Assembly (NCBI GenBank): GCA_002353295.1
Contig: DEJG01000025.1
Span: 38,015 to 47,013, forward strand
Origin: Prevotella sp. UBA2754
GTDB lineage: Bacteria; Bacteroidota; Bacteroidia; Bacteroidales; Bacteroidaceae
Reading direction: 5' to 3'
DNA length: 8,999 nt
Shown here: positions 1 through 5,718 of the stretch, in pieces
Layout: each line of letters begins with the position of its first letter
How positions within the stretch are numbered: position 1 is the stretch's first letter
Notes under the pieces: generated by a model
The model's input: only the letters and a program-made list of their open reading frames with translations
Told to the model about the DNA's origin: nothing
The model's database searches: none
Translations under genes and position numbers: made by a program

Positions 1-878
1 CCCAGAATCTCCACCCAACCGGTGTGCTTGCAGAATCCGCAACCCTCACCGCCACAGATGAAGCACGAGATGTCCATCTCGGCACTGGGCTCCGTGAAGG
101 GGAAATAAGACGGACGTAAGCGAATCTTGGTGTCAGCGCCGAACATCTCACGGGCAAACGACAGCAGTACCTGTTTTAAATCGGTGAATGATACGTTCTT
201 GTCAATATACAAGCCCTCCACCTGGTGGAAGAAGCAGTGTGCACGGGCTGTGATGGCCTCGTTACGAAATACACGGCCTGGACAGATGACGCGTATAGGA
301 GCAGTCAGCTTACCGTCTTCGGTATGCATGTGTTCCATGACACGAGCCTGTACACTGGAAGTGTGCGAACGCAGTAGAATGTTCTTGGTAACATCATTGG
401 GATGCTGACTGACAAAGAAGGTATCCTGCATATCGCGTGCAGGATGATCGGCAGCAAAGTTCATTTTGGTGAACACATGCAGATCGTCTTCAACCTCGGG
501 ACCGTCGGCCAAAACGAAACCCATACGAGAGAAAATGTCAATAATCTCGTTGGTCACAATGGTCAGCGGATGGCGTGTACCCAACTGAATGGGGTAGGGA
601 GTACGCGTCAGGTCAATGGACTCACCTTCGTTCTCCTGAGTCTGACAATCATCGCGCAATTGGTTGATGCGCTCTGTGGCCAACGTTTTCAGTTCGTTGA
701 TTTTCATACCAACGGTCTTTTTCTGGTCGGCGGCTACATCGCGGAAATCATTCATCAAGGCAGTGATTTCGCCTTTCTTACTGAGATATTTCAATCGCAG
801 TTGCTCTACTTCCTCAGCGTTTTTAGCGCTCAGTTGCTGCACCTCTTTCAGCAGTTCGTCTATTCTGTCAAGTATCAT
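1..878 (-). CDS. pheS: Phenylalanyl-tRNA synthetase alpha subunit, 3' end cut by the window edge
   Basis: PheS is the catalytic subunit of the cytoplasmic (PheS-PheT)2 enzyme that charges tRNA-Phe. Reading leftward, one frame stays open from the start to the window edge, giving about 292 of the roughly 340 residues expected. The N-terminus (MILDRIDELL) begins a charged helical arm of about 80 residues that in this family binds tRNA. The class II catalytic core follows: GTRHPLTI, then the motif-2 region with FRNEAITARAHCFFHQVEG, and near the edge the Cys/Gly-rich stretch ICGGEGCGFCKHTGWVEILG typical of PheS. Two ATG codons are adjacent (881-879 and 878-876); I chose the second because family members start M-I, but the first is also possible. 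I saw no frameshift at the places where I checked the frame (around 11, 404, 662 and 881). It is transcribed from the divergent region at 879-1041. Identification is very secure. Confidence 0.97.
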   Translation of the reverse strand, partial: MILDRIDELLKEVQQLSAKNAEEVEQLRLKYLSKKGEITALMNDFRDVAADQKKTVGMKINELKTLATERINQLRDDCQTQENEGESIDLTRTPYPIQLGTRHPLTIVTNEIIDIFSRMGFVLADGPEVEDDLHVFTKMNFAADHPARDMQDTFFVSQHPNDVTKNILLRSHTSSVQARVMEHMHTEDGKLTAPIRVICPGRVFRNEAITARAHCFFHQVEGLYIDKNVSFTDLKQVLLSFAREMFGADTKIRLRPSYFPFTEPSAEMDISCFICGGEGCGFCKHTGWVEIL

Positions 879-906
879 CATCTTGAGTTATATTTAAATT
901 TGCGTG

Positions 907-936
907 CAAAGTTACAAAATATTTATTAAATATCAA
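907..936 (-). promoter_or_regulatory. Bacteroidota-type promoter for pheS
   Basis: On the minus strand, TTG at 936-934 is followed after 19 nt by TAACTTTG at 914-907. This matches the Bacteroidota sigma-ABfr form (TTG, about 19-21 nt, TAnnTTTG) in both sequence and spacing. The predicted transcription start falls near 900, leaving a leader of about 20 nt before the pheS start. Assigned by pattern and position only. Confidence 0.7.
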
Positions 937-959
937 TTGGCTAATCGATAAAAAAATCG

Positions 960-973
960 CTTTGCTTGCAAAG
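960..973. repeat. Perfect 14-bp dyad between pheS and the lipoprotein gene
   Basis: CTTTGC (960-965), a 2-nt centre (TT) and GCAAAG (968-973) form a perfect inverted repeat. It lies between the two divergent promoter boxes and covers the likely -33 element (TTG, 966-968) of the rightward promoter, so it could be an operator. The half-site CTTTGC also resembles the end of the TAnnTTTGC promoter box, so the symmetry may instead come from promoter-like half-sites. Confidence 0.4.
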
Positions 974-998
974 AATTCTCAATTATTTTGTACCTTTG
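966..998 (+). promoter_or_regulatory. Probable promoter for the lipoprotein-murB-hydrolase operon
   Basis: TACCTTTG at 991-998 matches the Bacteroidota -7 consensus TAnnTTTG and is followed by CA, as is common. A TTG at 966-968 lies 22 nt upstream, slightly farther than the usual 19-21 nt, so the -33 element is less certain. The predicted transcription start is near 1005. The lipoprotein must therefore start at 1042, because the in-frame ATG at 988 lies inside or upstream of this promoter. Confidence 0.6.
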
Positions 999-1041
999 CA
1001 TCAATTTTGAGAGTGTAGAAATATATATACTGAACAGAAAG

Positions 1042-1887
1042 ATGAAAAATACGTTGCTGATGATGTTGACGGTAGCTGTGATGCTTACTGCCTGTCAGGG
1101 ACAAAAGAGCAGTAACAGCGAAGAGGCGGAAAGTGCCGACTCTACCCAGACTGTTGACACGACGGCCACCACTCTGCAGGAGGAAATAGCCCAAGGTGCT
1201 CCGATGCCTAAGGCTGCAGACGAATTGTTTGACGACTTTATCTTCAATTTTGCCGCTAATAAGAAATTGCAGACTTCACGGGTGAAATTCCCTCTGAAGG
1301 TGATTCGTGGCGACGAGGTGAGCTACGTGAACAAAGGGCAGTGGCAGATGGAATATTTCTTCATGAACCAAGACTATTACACGTTGCTTTTCAACAGTGA
1401 GGAGGAAATGGAACGTGTGCAGCAGAGCACTTCAATAGAACATGCGGTAGTGGAGAAGATTTATCTGGACGCCAAGACGGTGAAACAGTTTGTGTTTGAC
1501 CGAGTGAATGGGCTTTGGATGCTGCAGCAGGTGATTCACATGCCACTGAGCGAGTCGAGCAATGCGTCTTTTCTGGCGTTCTACGATCAATTCTCAAAGG
1601 GTGATGACGATTATCAGCAGAAACACTTGGATGAGAGTGTGAAATTCGTAGGTCCTGACCCTGACGATGATTTTGCCCAGATGGAGGGTGTGATAACACC
1701 TGATACGTGGGAAGCCTTTGCGCCAGACCTGCCTTCGGGCATGATATATAACATCGTGTACGGCAAGCCCCAGAAGGATACGGGGCGTAAGATTTTTGTC
1801 TTGCGCGGCATTGCCAATGGTCTGGAGATGGAGCTGACCTTCAAGCACGAGGGAGGTAAGTGGATATTGACAAAATTGACGACGTGA
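1042..1887 (+). CDS. DUF4348-type lipoprotein of unknown function
   Basis: This is a 281-aa exported lipoprotein. Residues 1-18 are a lipoprotein signal peptide (positive N-terminus, hydrophobic stretch, lipobox L-T-A-C with Cys18 as the lipidated residue). Residues 19-57 are a flexible Ser/Thr/Glu/Gln-rich linker. From about residue 58 a single domain runs to the end; it begins AADELFDDFIFNFA and contains GPDPDDDFAQMEGVITPDTW and the terminal GGKWILTKL. I recognise it from memory as the Bacteroidales DUF4348 family, whose function is unknown. The frame extends upstream to an ATG at 988, but that start overlaps the promoter and would bury the signal peptide. The stop codon overlaps the murB start by 4 nt, so the two are probably translationally coupled, which hints at a role near peptidoglycan or the outer membrane. 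That link is inference. Confidence 0.9.
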   Translation: MKNTLLMMLTVAVMLTACQGQKSSNSEEAESADSTQTVDTTATTLQEEIAQGAPMPKAADELFDDFIFNFAANKKLQTSRVKFPLKVIRGDEVSYVNKGQWQMEYFFMNQDYYTLLFNSEEEMERVQQSTSIEHAVVEKIYLDAKTVKQFVFDRVNGLWMLQQVIHMPLSESSNASFLAFYDQFSKGDDDYQQKHLDESVKFVGPDPDDDFAQMEGVITPDTWEAFAPDLPSGMIYNIVYGKPQKDTGRKIFVLRGIANGLEMELTFKHEGGKWILTKLTT

Positions 1888-2885
1888 AAGATTTAAGGAA
1901 CTATAGTCTGAAAGCGCATAATACGTTCGGAATCGAGGCCCGTTGCCAGAGGTTCTTAGAATATGCCACGAAGGAGGAAGCTCTGCAGGTGGCTGGTATT
2001 CTGCGTGAATCGACATTACCTTATATTATAATAGGTGGAGGCAGCAATCTTCTGCTGACAAAGGATTTCGAGGGTATTGTGGTGCATTCGGCCGTCAAGG
2101 GCATTGACATGGACAATACCACTGTCTGTTGTGGAAGCGGTGAGGCATGGGACGACGTAGTGGCTTACTGTATCGACCATGCGTGCTATGGAGCTGAGAA
2201 CCTGTCGCTGATACCTGGTGACGTAGGTGCCAGTGCCGTACAAAACATCGGAGCTTACGGTGTGGAGGTGAAAGACCTGATTGCTGAGATCGAGGCTGTA
2301 GAGATAGCTACAGGACAGGTGCGTCACTTCTTGAATACGGATTGTGAATATGCCTATCGGCAGAGTAAATTCAAGCATGACTGGAAGAACCGATATCTCA
2401 TCACCTGCGTGATGTATAAGATGAACGCCCAGTTTACCCCCCATCTTGACTACGGCAACATTCGGACAGAACTGGAACATAGGGGAATAGCAGAGCCCAC
2501 GCCTCAGCAATTGCGCGACGTCATCATTGACATCCGTCGTGCGAAATTGCCAGACCCAGCCAAGATGGGCAATGCAGGCAGTTTCTTCATGAACCCGATA
2601 GTGAGTCGTGAGAAATACGAGCAGTTGGCTGGCCAATATCAGGGAATGCCCCATTACACCATAGATGCGGATCACGAGAAAATACCAGCCGGTTGGATGA
2701 TAGAAAAATGCGGTTGGAAGGGACGCTCGATGGGGCGTGCTGGTGTGCACGACAAGCAGGCACTGGTGCTGGTGAATCGCGGTGGTGCCACAGGACAGGA
2801 AATCGTAGCCCTCTGTGAGGCTATCCGACAGGACGTGAAAACGCATTTCGATATTGATATCTTCCCAGAAGTGAACGTGGTATGA
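1884..2885 (+). CDS. murB: UDP-N-acetylenolpyruvoylglucosamine reductase
   Basis: MurB is a cytoplasmic FAD enzyme that reduces UDP-GlcNAc-enolpyruvate with NADPH to UDP-MurNAc, the second step of peptidoglycan precursor synthesis. The product is 333 aa, close to the E. coli enzyme. Visible in order: the FAD-binding IIGGGSNLLLT; LSLIPGDVGASAVQNIGAYG; the type I-like YAYRQSKFK segment; NAGSFFMNP with the presumed proton-donor Ser233; PAGWMIEKCGWKG; and the terminal PEVNVV with Glu329. I chose GTG 1884 because it gives MKDLRNYSLKAHNTFGIEA, the usual MurB N-terminus, and a GTGA overlap with the preceding stop. An in-frame GTG at 1860 would add eight residues (MDIDKIDD) encoded inside the end of the lipoprotein gene; it is less likely, although GGGAGG at 1851-1856 lies just upstream of it. 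The next gene overlaps by 4 nt (ATGA). Confidence 0.96.
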   Translation: MKDLRNYSLKAHNTFGIEARCQRFLEYATKEEALQVAGILRESTLPYIIIGGGSNLLLTKDFEGIVVHSAVKGIDMDNTTVCCGSGEAWDDVVAYCIDHACYGAENLSLIPGDVGASAVQNIGAYGVEVKDLIAEIEAVEIATGQVRHFLNTDCEYAYRQSKFKHDWKNRYLITCVMYKMNAQFTPHLDYGNIRTELEHRGIAEPTPQQLRDVIIDIRRAKLPDPAKMGNAGSFFMNPIVSREKYEQLAGQYQGMPHYTIDADHEKIPAGWMIEKCGWKGRSMGRAGVHDKQALVLVNRGGATGQEIVALCEAIRQDVKTHFDIDIFPEVNVV

Positions 2886-3640
2886 AGTTGACTTTCTTAG
2901 GTACAGGAACATCGTGCGGAGTGCCGACTATCGGGTGTCAATGCTATACATGCCGCAGTAAGGACCCACGAGACAAGCGGTTGCGATGTTCGGCATTGTT
3001 GGAGACGGATACTACGCGGATATTGATAGACTGTGGACCTGATTTCCGTCAGCAGATCATGTCACAGCCTTTCAGAAAGATAGATGGAATACTGATTACA
3101 CACGCTCATTATGACCACATGGGAGGTATGGATGACATCAGACCTTACTGCCAGTTTGGTGAAATCAATGTCTATGCTGATCCTATTGCACGTCAGGGAT
3201 TGTTGCAGATGCTGCCTTACTGTTTTGAGGAACATCGCTATCCAGGAGTGCCTCAGATACAGTTGCATGAGATTCGTAAACATGAGCTGTTGCGCATTGG
3301 CGATTTGGACATCATACCCATCGAGGTGATGCATCACGACTTACCGATATTGGGATATAGGATAGGAAAGTTGGCCTATATCACAGATATGAAAACTATT
3401 GACGAAGACGAAATGGCGTATTTGCAGCATGTAGATACGCTGGTGGTGAATGCGCTGCGTGAAAAGCCTCACCATTCGCATCAGACACTGAGCGAGGCTG
3501 TTGCCTTTGCCAAAAGGGTAGGAGCCCGACAGACATGGTTGATACACTCAAGTCACGACATAGGGAGACATGCTGAGGTCAATCAGTCACTGCCCTCCAA
3601 CATCCAAATGGCTTACGATGGGATGGTGGTCGAGATTTGA
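2882..3640 (+). CDS. PhnP-like metallo-beta-lactamase-fold hydrolase
   Basis: This is a 252-aa cytoplasmic MBL-fold metal-dependent hydrolase, probably a phosphodiesterase. The N-terminus (FLGTGTSCGVPTIGC) is typical of the PhnP-like branch. Active-site metal ligands are visible as His74-x-His76-x-Asp78-His79 (HAHYDH), His151 or His152 (VMHHDLP), Asp169 (YITDMK) and His222 (LIHSSH). Cys19, Cys21 and Cys24 with His225 correspond to the extra structural zinc site known in PhnP. E. coli PhnP cleaves phosphoribosyl cyclic phosphate during phosphonate use, but no phosphonate gene is nearby, so the natural substrate here is unknown. The start ATG overlaps the murB stop, which makes it the last gene of the lipoprotein-murB operon. 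Family is secure; substrate is not. Confidence 0.92.
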   Translation: MKLTFLGTGTSCGVPTIGCQCYTCRSKDPRDKRLRCSALLETDTTRILIDCGPDFRQQIMSQPFRKIDGILITHAHYDHMGGMDDIRPYCQFGEINVYADPIARQGLLQMLPYCFEEHRYPGVPQIQLHEIRKHELLRIGDLDIIPIEVMHHDLPILGYRIGKLAYITDMKTIDEDEMAYLQHVDTLVVNALREKPHHSHQTLSEAVAFAKRVGARQTWLIHSSHDIGRHAEVNQSLPSNIQMAYDGMVVEI

Positions 3641-3651
3641 AGGGATTTAGG

Positions 3652-3927
3652 TTACTTCTTTTTCTTCTTTGCTAATCCAAAGATGCTACCATAGTTCTTA
3701 TAAAGCTTTCTTACCAATAAGACAGTATCGATAATCGTCAGACTATTGGCTAAAATGCCGCCGATAAATTCGGCTTTAGTGCTGCCTTCCTTGGGTACGA
3801 ACAACTGATTCCACTTCGTGCCGAATTTTCCGTTGTCGGTTTGTAGCTGTTCCAACAACAGGTCTTTACGAAGCTGTATGTCTTCGAGGGTCTGAAAGGT
3901 AGCCTTGGGCTTCTGAACGGGTAGCAT
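3652..3927 (-). CDS. Small single-helix membrane-associated protein with a Lys5 tail (YqjK-like?)
   Basis: This 91-aa protein has no function I recognise. Residues 12-43 form a charged helical segment (EDIQLRKDLLLEQLQ, then KWNQLF). Residues about 54-72 (FIGGILANSLTIIDTVLLV) are hydrophobic enough for one membrane or amphipathic helix. The C-terminus is basic and ends AKKKKK. It is the last of three leftward genes, with 5 bp between it and the holin-like gene. Its layout (RK-rich helix, W-N pair, one hydrophobic stretch, basic tail) is reminiscent of enterobacterial YqjK, as remembered and not aligned. The stop codon lies 11 bp from the convergent hydrolase stop, and I see no intrinsic terminator between them. 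Its reality as a gene is supported by spacing and composition. Confidence 0.8.
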   Translation of the reverse strand: MLPVQKPKATFQTLEDIQLRKDLLLEQLQTDNGKFGTKWNQLFVPKEGSTKAEFIGGILANSLTIIDTVLLVRKLYKNYGSIFGLAKKKKK

Positions 3928-3932
3928 GATGA

Positions 3933-4283
3933 CTATTGGTTAAGTAGTAGATTAGCAAAGAAACGAACTAAGGGCTTCTCTATCCACGTTTTTCGATTGA
4001 CGAAAACAAGGAGTATGAGTAGCAAATGAAGTCCTCCTACAATGAGAAAAGCATAAGCCATCCCAGTATAGGAGGAAAGCCAGAAAGCGACAGCAAACGA
4101 ACAAAACATCGCCACCCCAATCAGTATGAGAAAGAAGATGATGGCCAGCGCCCCGAATGTCAGGAGGCGTACTAGTTTGTCGACCACATCAAGCTTCAGA
4201 TATTCCTTCTGAAGTCCAAGATAGTGCTTGACAATTTCTGCCAGTTGCGCTATGGTCTCTACATTTTTGTCGCTTGATAGCAC
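3933..4283 (-). CDS. Holin-superfamily-III-like (DUF1469-type) membrane protein
   Basis: This is a 116-aa inner-membrane protein. A soluble amphipathic N-terminus (residues 1-38, including IAQLAEIVKHYLGLQKEYLKLDVVDKL) is followed by two membrane helices at about 42-68 and 73-95, then a short basic end (NRKTW). This matches proteins labelled 'phage holin family' in Bacteroidota, relatives of E. coli YqjE. Most are chromosomal envelope proteins and not lysis factors, and nothing phage-like is nearby. The start is GTG at 4283-4281; no ATG occurs before the first membrane helix, and upstream in-frame codons offer nothing better. It lies 20 bp after the YtxH gene and 5 bp before the 91-aa gene, so the three are very probably one transcript. 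Confidence 0.85.
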   Translation of the reverse strand: MLSSDKNVETIAQLAEIVKHYLGLQKEYLKLDVVDKLVRLLTFGALAIIFFLILIGVAMFCSFAVAFWLSSYTGMAYAFLIVGGLHLLLILLVFVNRKTWIEKPLVRFFANLLLNQ

Positions 4284-4303
4284 CGTCGTGTCAATTTTCC
4301 TGA

Positions 4304-4522
4304 TTATTCGTCAGTAGCAGGAGCTGCTTCTGTAATGTCATCAACCAGATCTTTCATATCCTTGCGACTCAGATTGATGTTGTGCTTCTTCATGAAGTCA
4401 TCAACGGCGTCGGTAATCTTCGTACGAGTGTCTTCTCCCTTTTCAGGAGCCATCAATAAACCAAGAACTGCACCGGCAATAGCACCGCCGAAAAATGCAC
4501 CTAAAAAACCTAAACTTCTCAT
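4304..4522 (-). CDS. YtxH-domain small membrane-anchor protein
   Basis: This 72-aa protein begins with a Gly/Ala-rich membrane helix (residues 4-24, LGFLGAFFGGAIAGAVLGLL) followed by APEKGEDTR, the hallmark of the YtxH family (helix, then AP-x-x-G-x-x-x-R). The remainder is a charged helix that includes DDFMKKHNINLSRKDMKDLV and ends with Glu/Ala/Thr residues. YtxH-type proteins are linked to general stress in Bacillus but have no agreed biochemical role. It is the first gene of a three-gene leftward unit. A TATATTTG box at 4573-4566 is a candidate promoter about 44 bp upstream. Confidence 0.88.
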   Translation of the reverse strand: MRSLGFLGAFFGGAIAGAVLGLLMAPEKGEDTRTKITDAVDDFMKKHNINLSRKDMKDLVDDITEAAPATDE

Positions 4523-4565
4523 AATCGTATTGTTTTAAAGTTAATTGTTATTCATATTGTAACTG

Positions 4566-4573
4566 CAAATATA
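4566..4573 (-). promoter_or_regulatory. Candidate -7 box for the YtxH-holin-like trio
   Basis: On the minus strand TATATTTG matches TAnnTTTG. The expected transcription start is about 35 nt before the YtxH ATG. I find no TTG at the proper -33 distance (near 4593-4595), so this rests on the -7 box and its position only. Confidence 0.4.
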
Positions 4574-4613
4574 TGGAAAGTTTTTGAAAAAGCCACTAAA
4601 AAAGCATACATTT

Positions 4614-4649
4614 TTTGTTAAAAGGGTTACTTTTTCCTTATTTAACAAA
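4614..4649. repeat. Perfect 9-bp inverted repeat with an 18-nt spacer in the divergent region
   Basis: TTTGTTAAA (4614-4622) and TTTAACAAA (4641-4649) are exact reverse complements separated by 18 nt, with a centre-to-centre distance of 27 bp. The repeat sits midway between the YtxH gene and the SPOR gene, in AT-rich sequence (4523-4747) that otherwise holds only candidate promoters. It could be a binding site for a regulator of one or both directions, or a chance AT-rich match. Confidence 0.35.
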
Positions 4650-4689
4650 CTTTATGCACGTTTTTGTGCTCGTTTTGCTTGATATTTTG

Positions 4690-4697
4690 TAATTTCG
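4690..4697 (+). promoter_or_regulatory. Candidate -7 box for the SPOR-ruvX-def operon
   Basis: TAATTTCG differs from TAnnTTTG at one position. It lies about 50 nt before the SPOR start. The nearest upstream TTTG elements (4663-4666 and 4674-4677) are at non-ideal distances (23 and 12 nt). The leader downstream is very A-rich, as is common before Bacteroidota start codons. Confidence 0.4.
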
Positions 4698-4747
4698 CGG
4701 ATGAATTTAGAAATGAAGTCTAATTAAATAAAAAGAAAACAGAAAAC

Positions 4748-5248
4748 ATGAAAAAGTACATCGTATTATGTGCCGGTATTTGTGCAGCTATGGCTTTTAC
4801 AAGTTGTAAATCAAGTGAGAGTGCCTACAAGCAGGCTTATCTGAAGGCTAAGCAGCAGGAAGAGAATCGGCAGCAACAGCCAGTTGTACAGACTCAGCCT
4901 GAAACCAATGTCGTAGTACCTCTGGAAGAGAAACCCGTTACACAGACTCAGGTTGTTGACAATAGCGACAACGTGAAGGTTACTCAGGAGCGCGTATCGC
5001 TCATTTCAGGAAGCGGTCTGAAGAACTTCAGTGTAGTTGTTGGTTCATTCTCTTTGCAGGCTAACGCTACAGGATTGCAGCAGCAGTTGAACAATGCCGG
5101 TTATAATGCTCAGATAGTAAAGAATGAAGAGCGTAACATGTATCGCGTGATTGCTACTACTTTCGATACGAAAGAGGAGGCTGCTGCCAGTCGTAACGAC
5201 TTGCAGACCAAGTATGCTGGTGCATGGTTGCTCTATAATGCCCGTTAA
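4748..5248 (+). CDS. SPOR-domain lipoprotein
   Basis: This is a 166-aa exported lipoprotein. Residues 1-20 form a signal peptide with lipobox F-T-S-C, lipidated at Cys20. Residues 21-90 are a Gln/Val/Thr-rich linker. Residues about 92-166 are a SPOR domain: KNFSVVVGSFSLQANATGLQ, a second element (NNAGYNAQIVKNEERNMYRV) and a final TKYAGAWLLYN. SPOR domains bind glycan strands stripped of stem peptides and mark sites of cell-wall remodelling such as the division septum. The protein is therefore expected at the periplasmic face, anchored in a membrane and touching peptidoglycan. The ATG follows an A-rich leader. The gene is 18 bp upstream of ruvX and heads a rightward run of five genes. Confidence 0.93.
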   Translation: MKKYIVLCAGICAAMAFTSCKSSESAYKQAYLKAKQQEENRQQQPVVQTQPETNVVVPLEEKPVTQTQVVDNSDNVKVTQERVSLISGSGLKNFSVVVGSFSLQANATGLQQQLNNAGYNAQIVKNEERNMYRVIATTFDTKEEAAASRNDLQTKYAGAWLLYNAR

Positions 5249-5266
5249 AAGCTGAAAGGCACTAGC

Positions 5267-5683
5267 GTGGCAAGAATATTATCAATAGATTACGGAAAAA
5301 AACGTACAGGTTTAGCAGTCACCGATCCTCTCCAGATTATAGCGGGAGGATTGGCGACTGTTGCTACATCAGAGCTCTTTGATTATCTGAAGGATTATGT
5401 AGCTCGAGAGGAGGTGGAACGGATTGTCATTGGAGAGCCTAAACAGCCTAACGGACAACCCAGCGAGAACTTGCAGCGCGTACAGCAGTTTGTGAACCGC
5501 TGGCGGAAGGCAATGCCGCAAATTCCCATCGAGTATTATGACGAACGCTTTACGTCGGTATTGGCCCATCAGGCCATGCTGGACGGAGGATTGAAGAAGA
5601 GAGCTCGTCAGGATAAAGCCTTGGTTGACGAAATCTCTGCTACTATCATTTTAGAAGACTTCATGCGTTCGCGCAAGAAGTAA
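5267..5683 (+). CDS. ruvX: RuvX/YqgF-family RNase H-like nuclease (pre-16S rRNA processing)
   Basis: This 138-aa protein has the normal length for the YqgF family. The family was named as a putative Holliday-junction resolvase and is linked in E. coli to maturation of the 16S rRNA 5' end. Conserved elements are ILSIDYGKKRTGLAVTDP with catalytic Asp8, IVIGEPKQPNGQPSEN, YYDERFTS (Glu93) and, near the end, VDEISATIILEDF with Asp121 as the third likely acidic ligand. The start is GTG at 5267, preceded by GAAAGG 9 nt upstream; it gives the standard M-A-R-I-L-S-I-D opening. It lies 18 bp after the SPOR gene and 35 bp before def, a plausible single transcript. Confidence 0.94.
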   Translation: MARILSIDYGKKRTGLAVTDPLQIIAGGLATVATSELFDYLKDYVAREEVERIVIGEPKQPNGQPSENLQRVQQFVNRWRKAMPQIPIEYYDERFTSVLAHQAMLDGGLKKRARQDKALVDEISATIILEDFMRSRKK

Positions 5684-5718
5684 TCATACAATTCAAATCT
5701 TAAATATCAAATATCAAA

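Noticed and set aside
402..929. 175-aa rightward open frame
   Set aside because: It is antisense to pheS, whose frame is intact and carries conserved motifs on the other strand. No start signal or recognisable domain.
2016..2912. 298-aa leftward open frame across murB
   Set aside because: It is fully antisense to murB, which has all of its family motifs. The leftward translation shows no signal peptide or recognisable domain, and its length is a by-product of murB codon use.
3933..4283. Prophage remnant suggested by the 'holin' label
   Set aside because: DUF1469-type proteins are common chromosomal envelope proteins. There is no endolysin, integrase, tail or capsid gene, and flanking genes are housekeeping.
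4656..4670. GCAC / GTGC hairpin before the SPOR gene
   Set aside because: Only four pairs with a T-rich loop; too weak to call a regulatory structure.
5694..5718. Short repeat AAATATC, then AAATATC, before def
   Set aside because: Two AT-rich copies only, in a 35-bp gap; not enough for a CRISPR or regulatory repeat.
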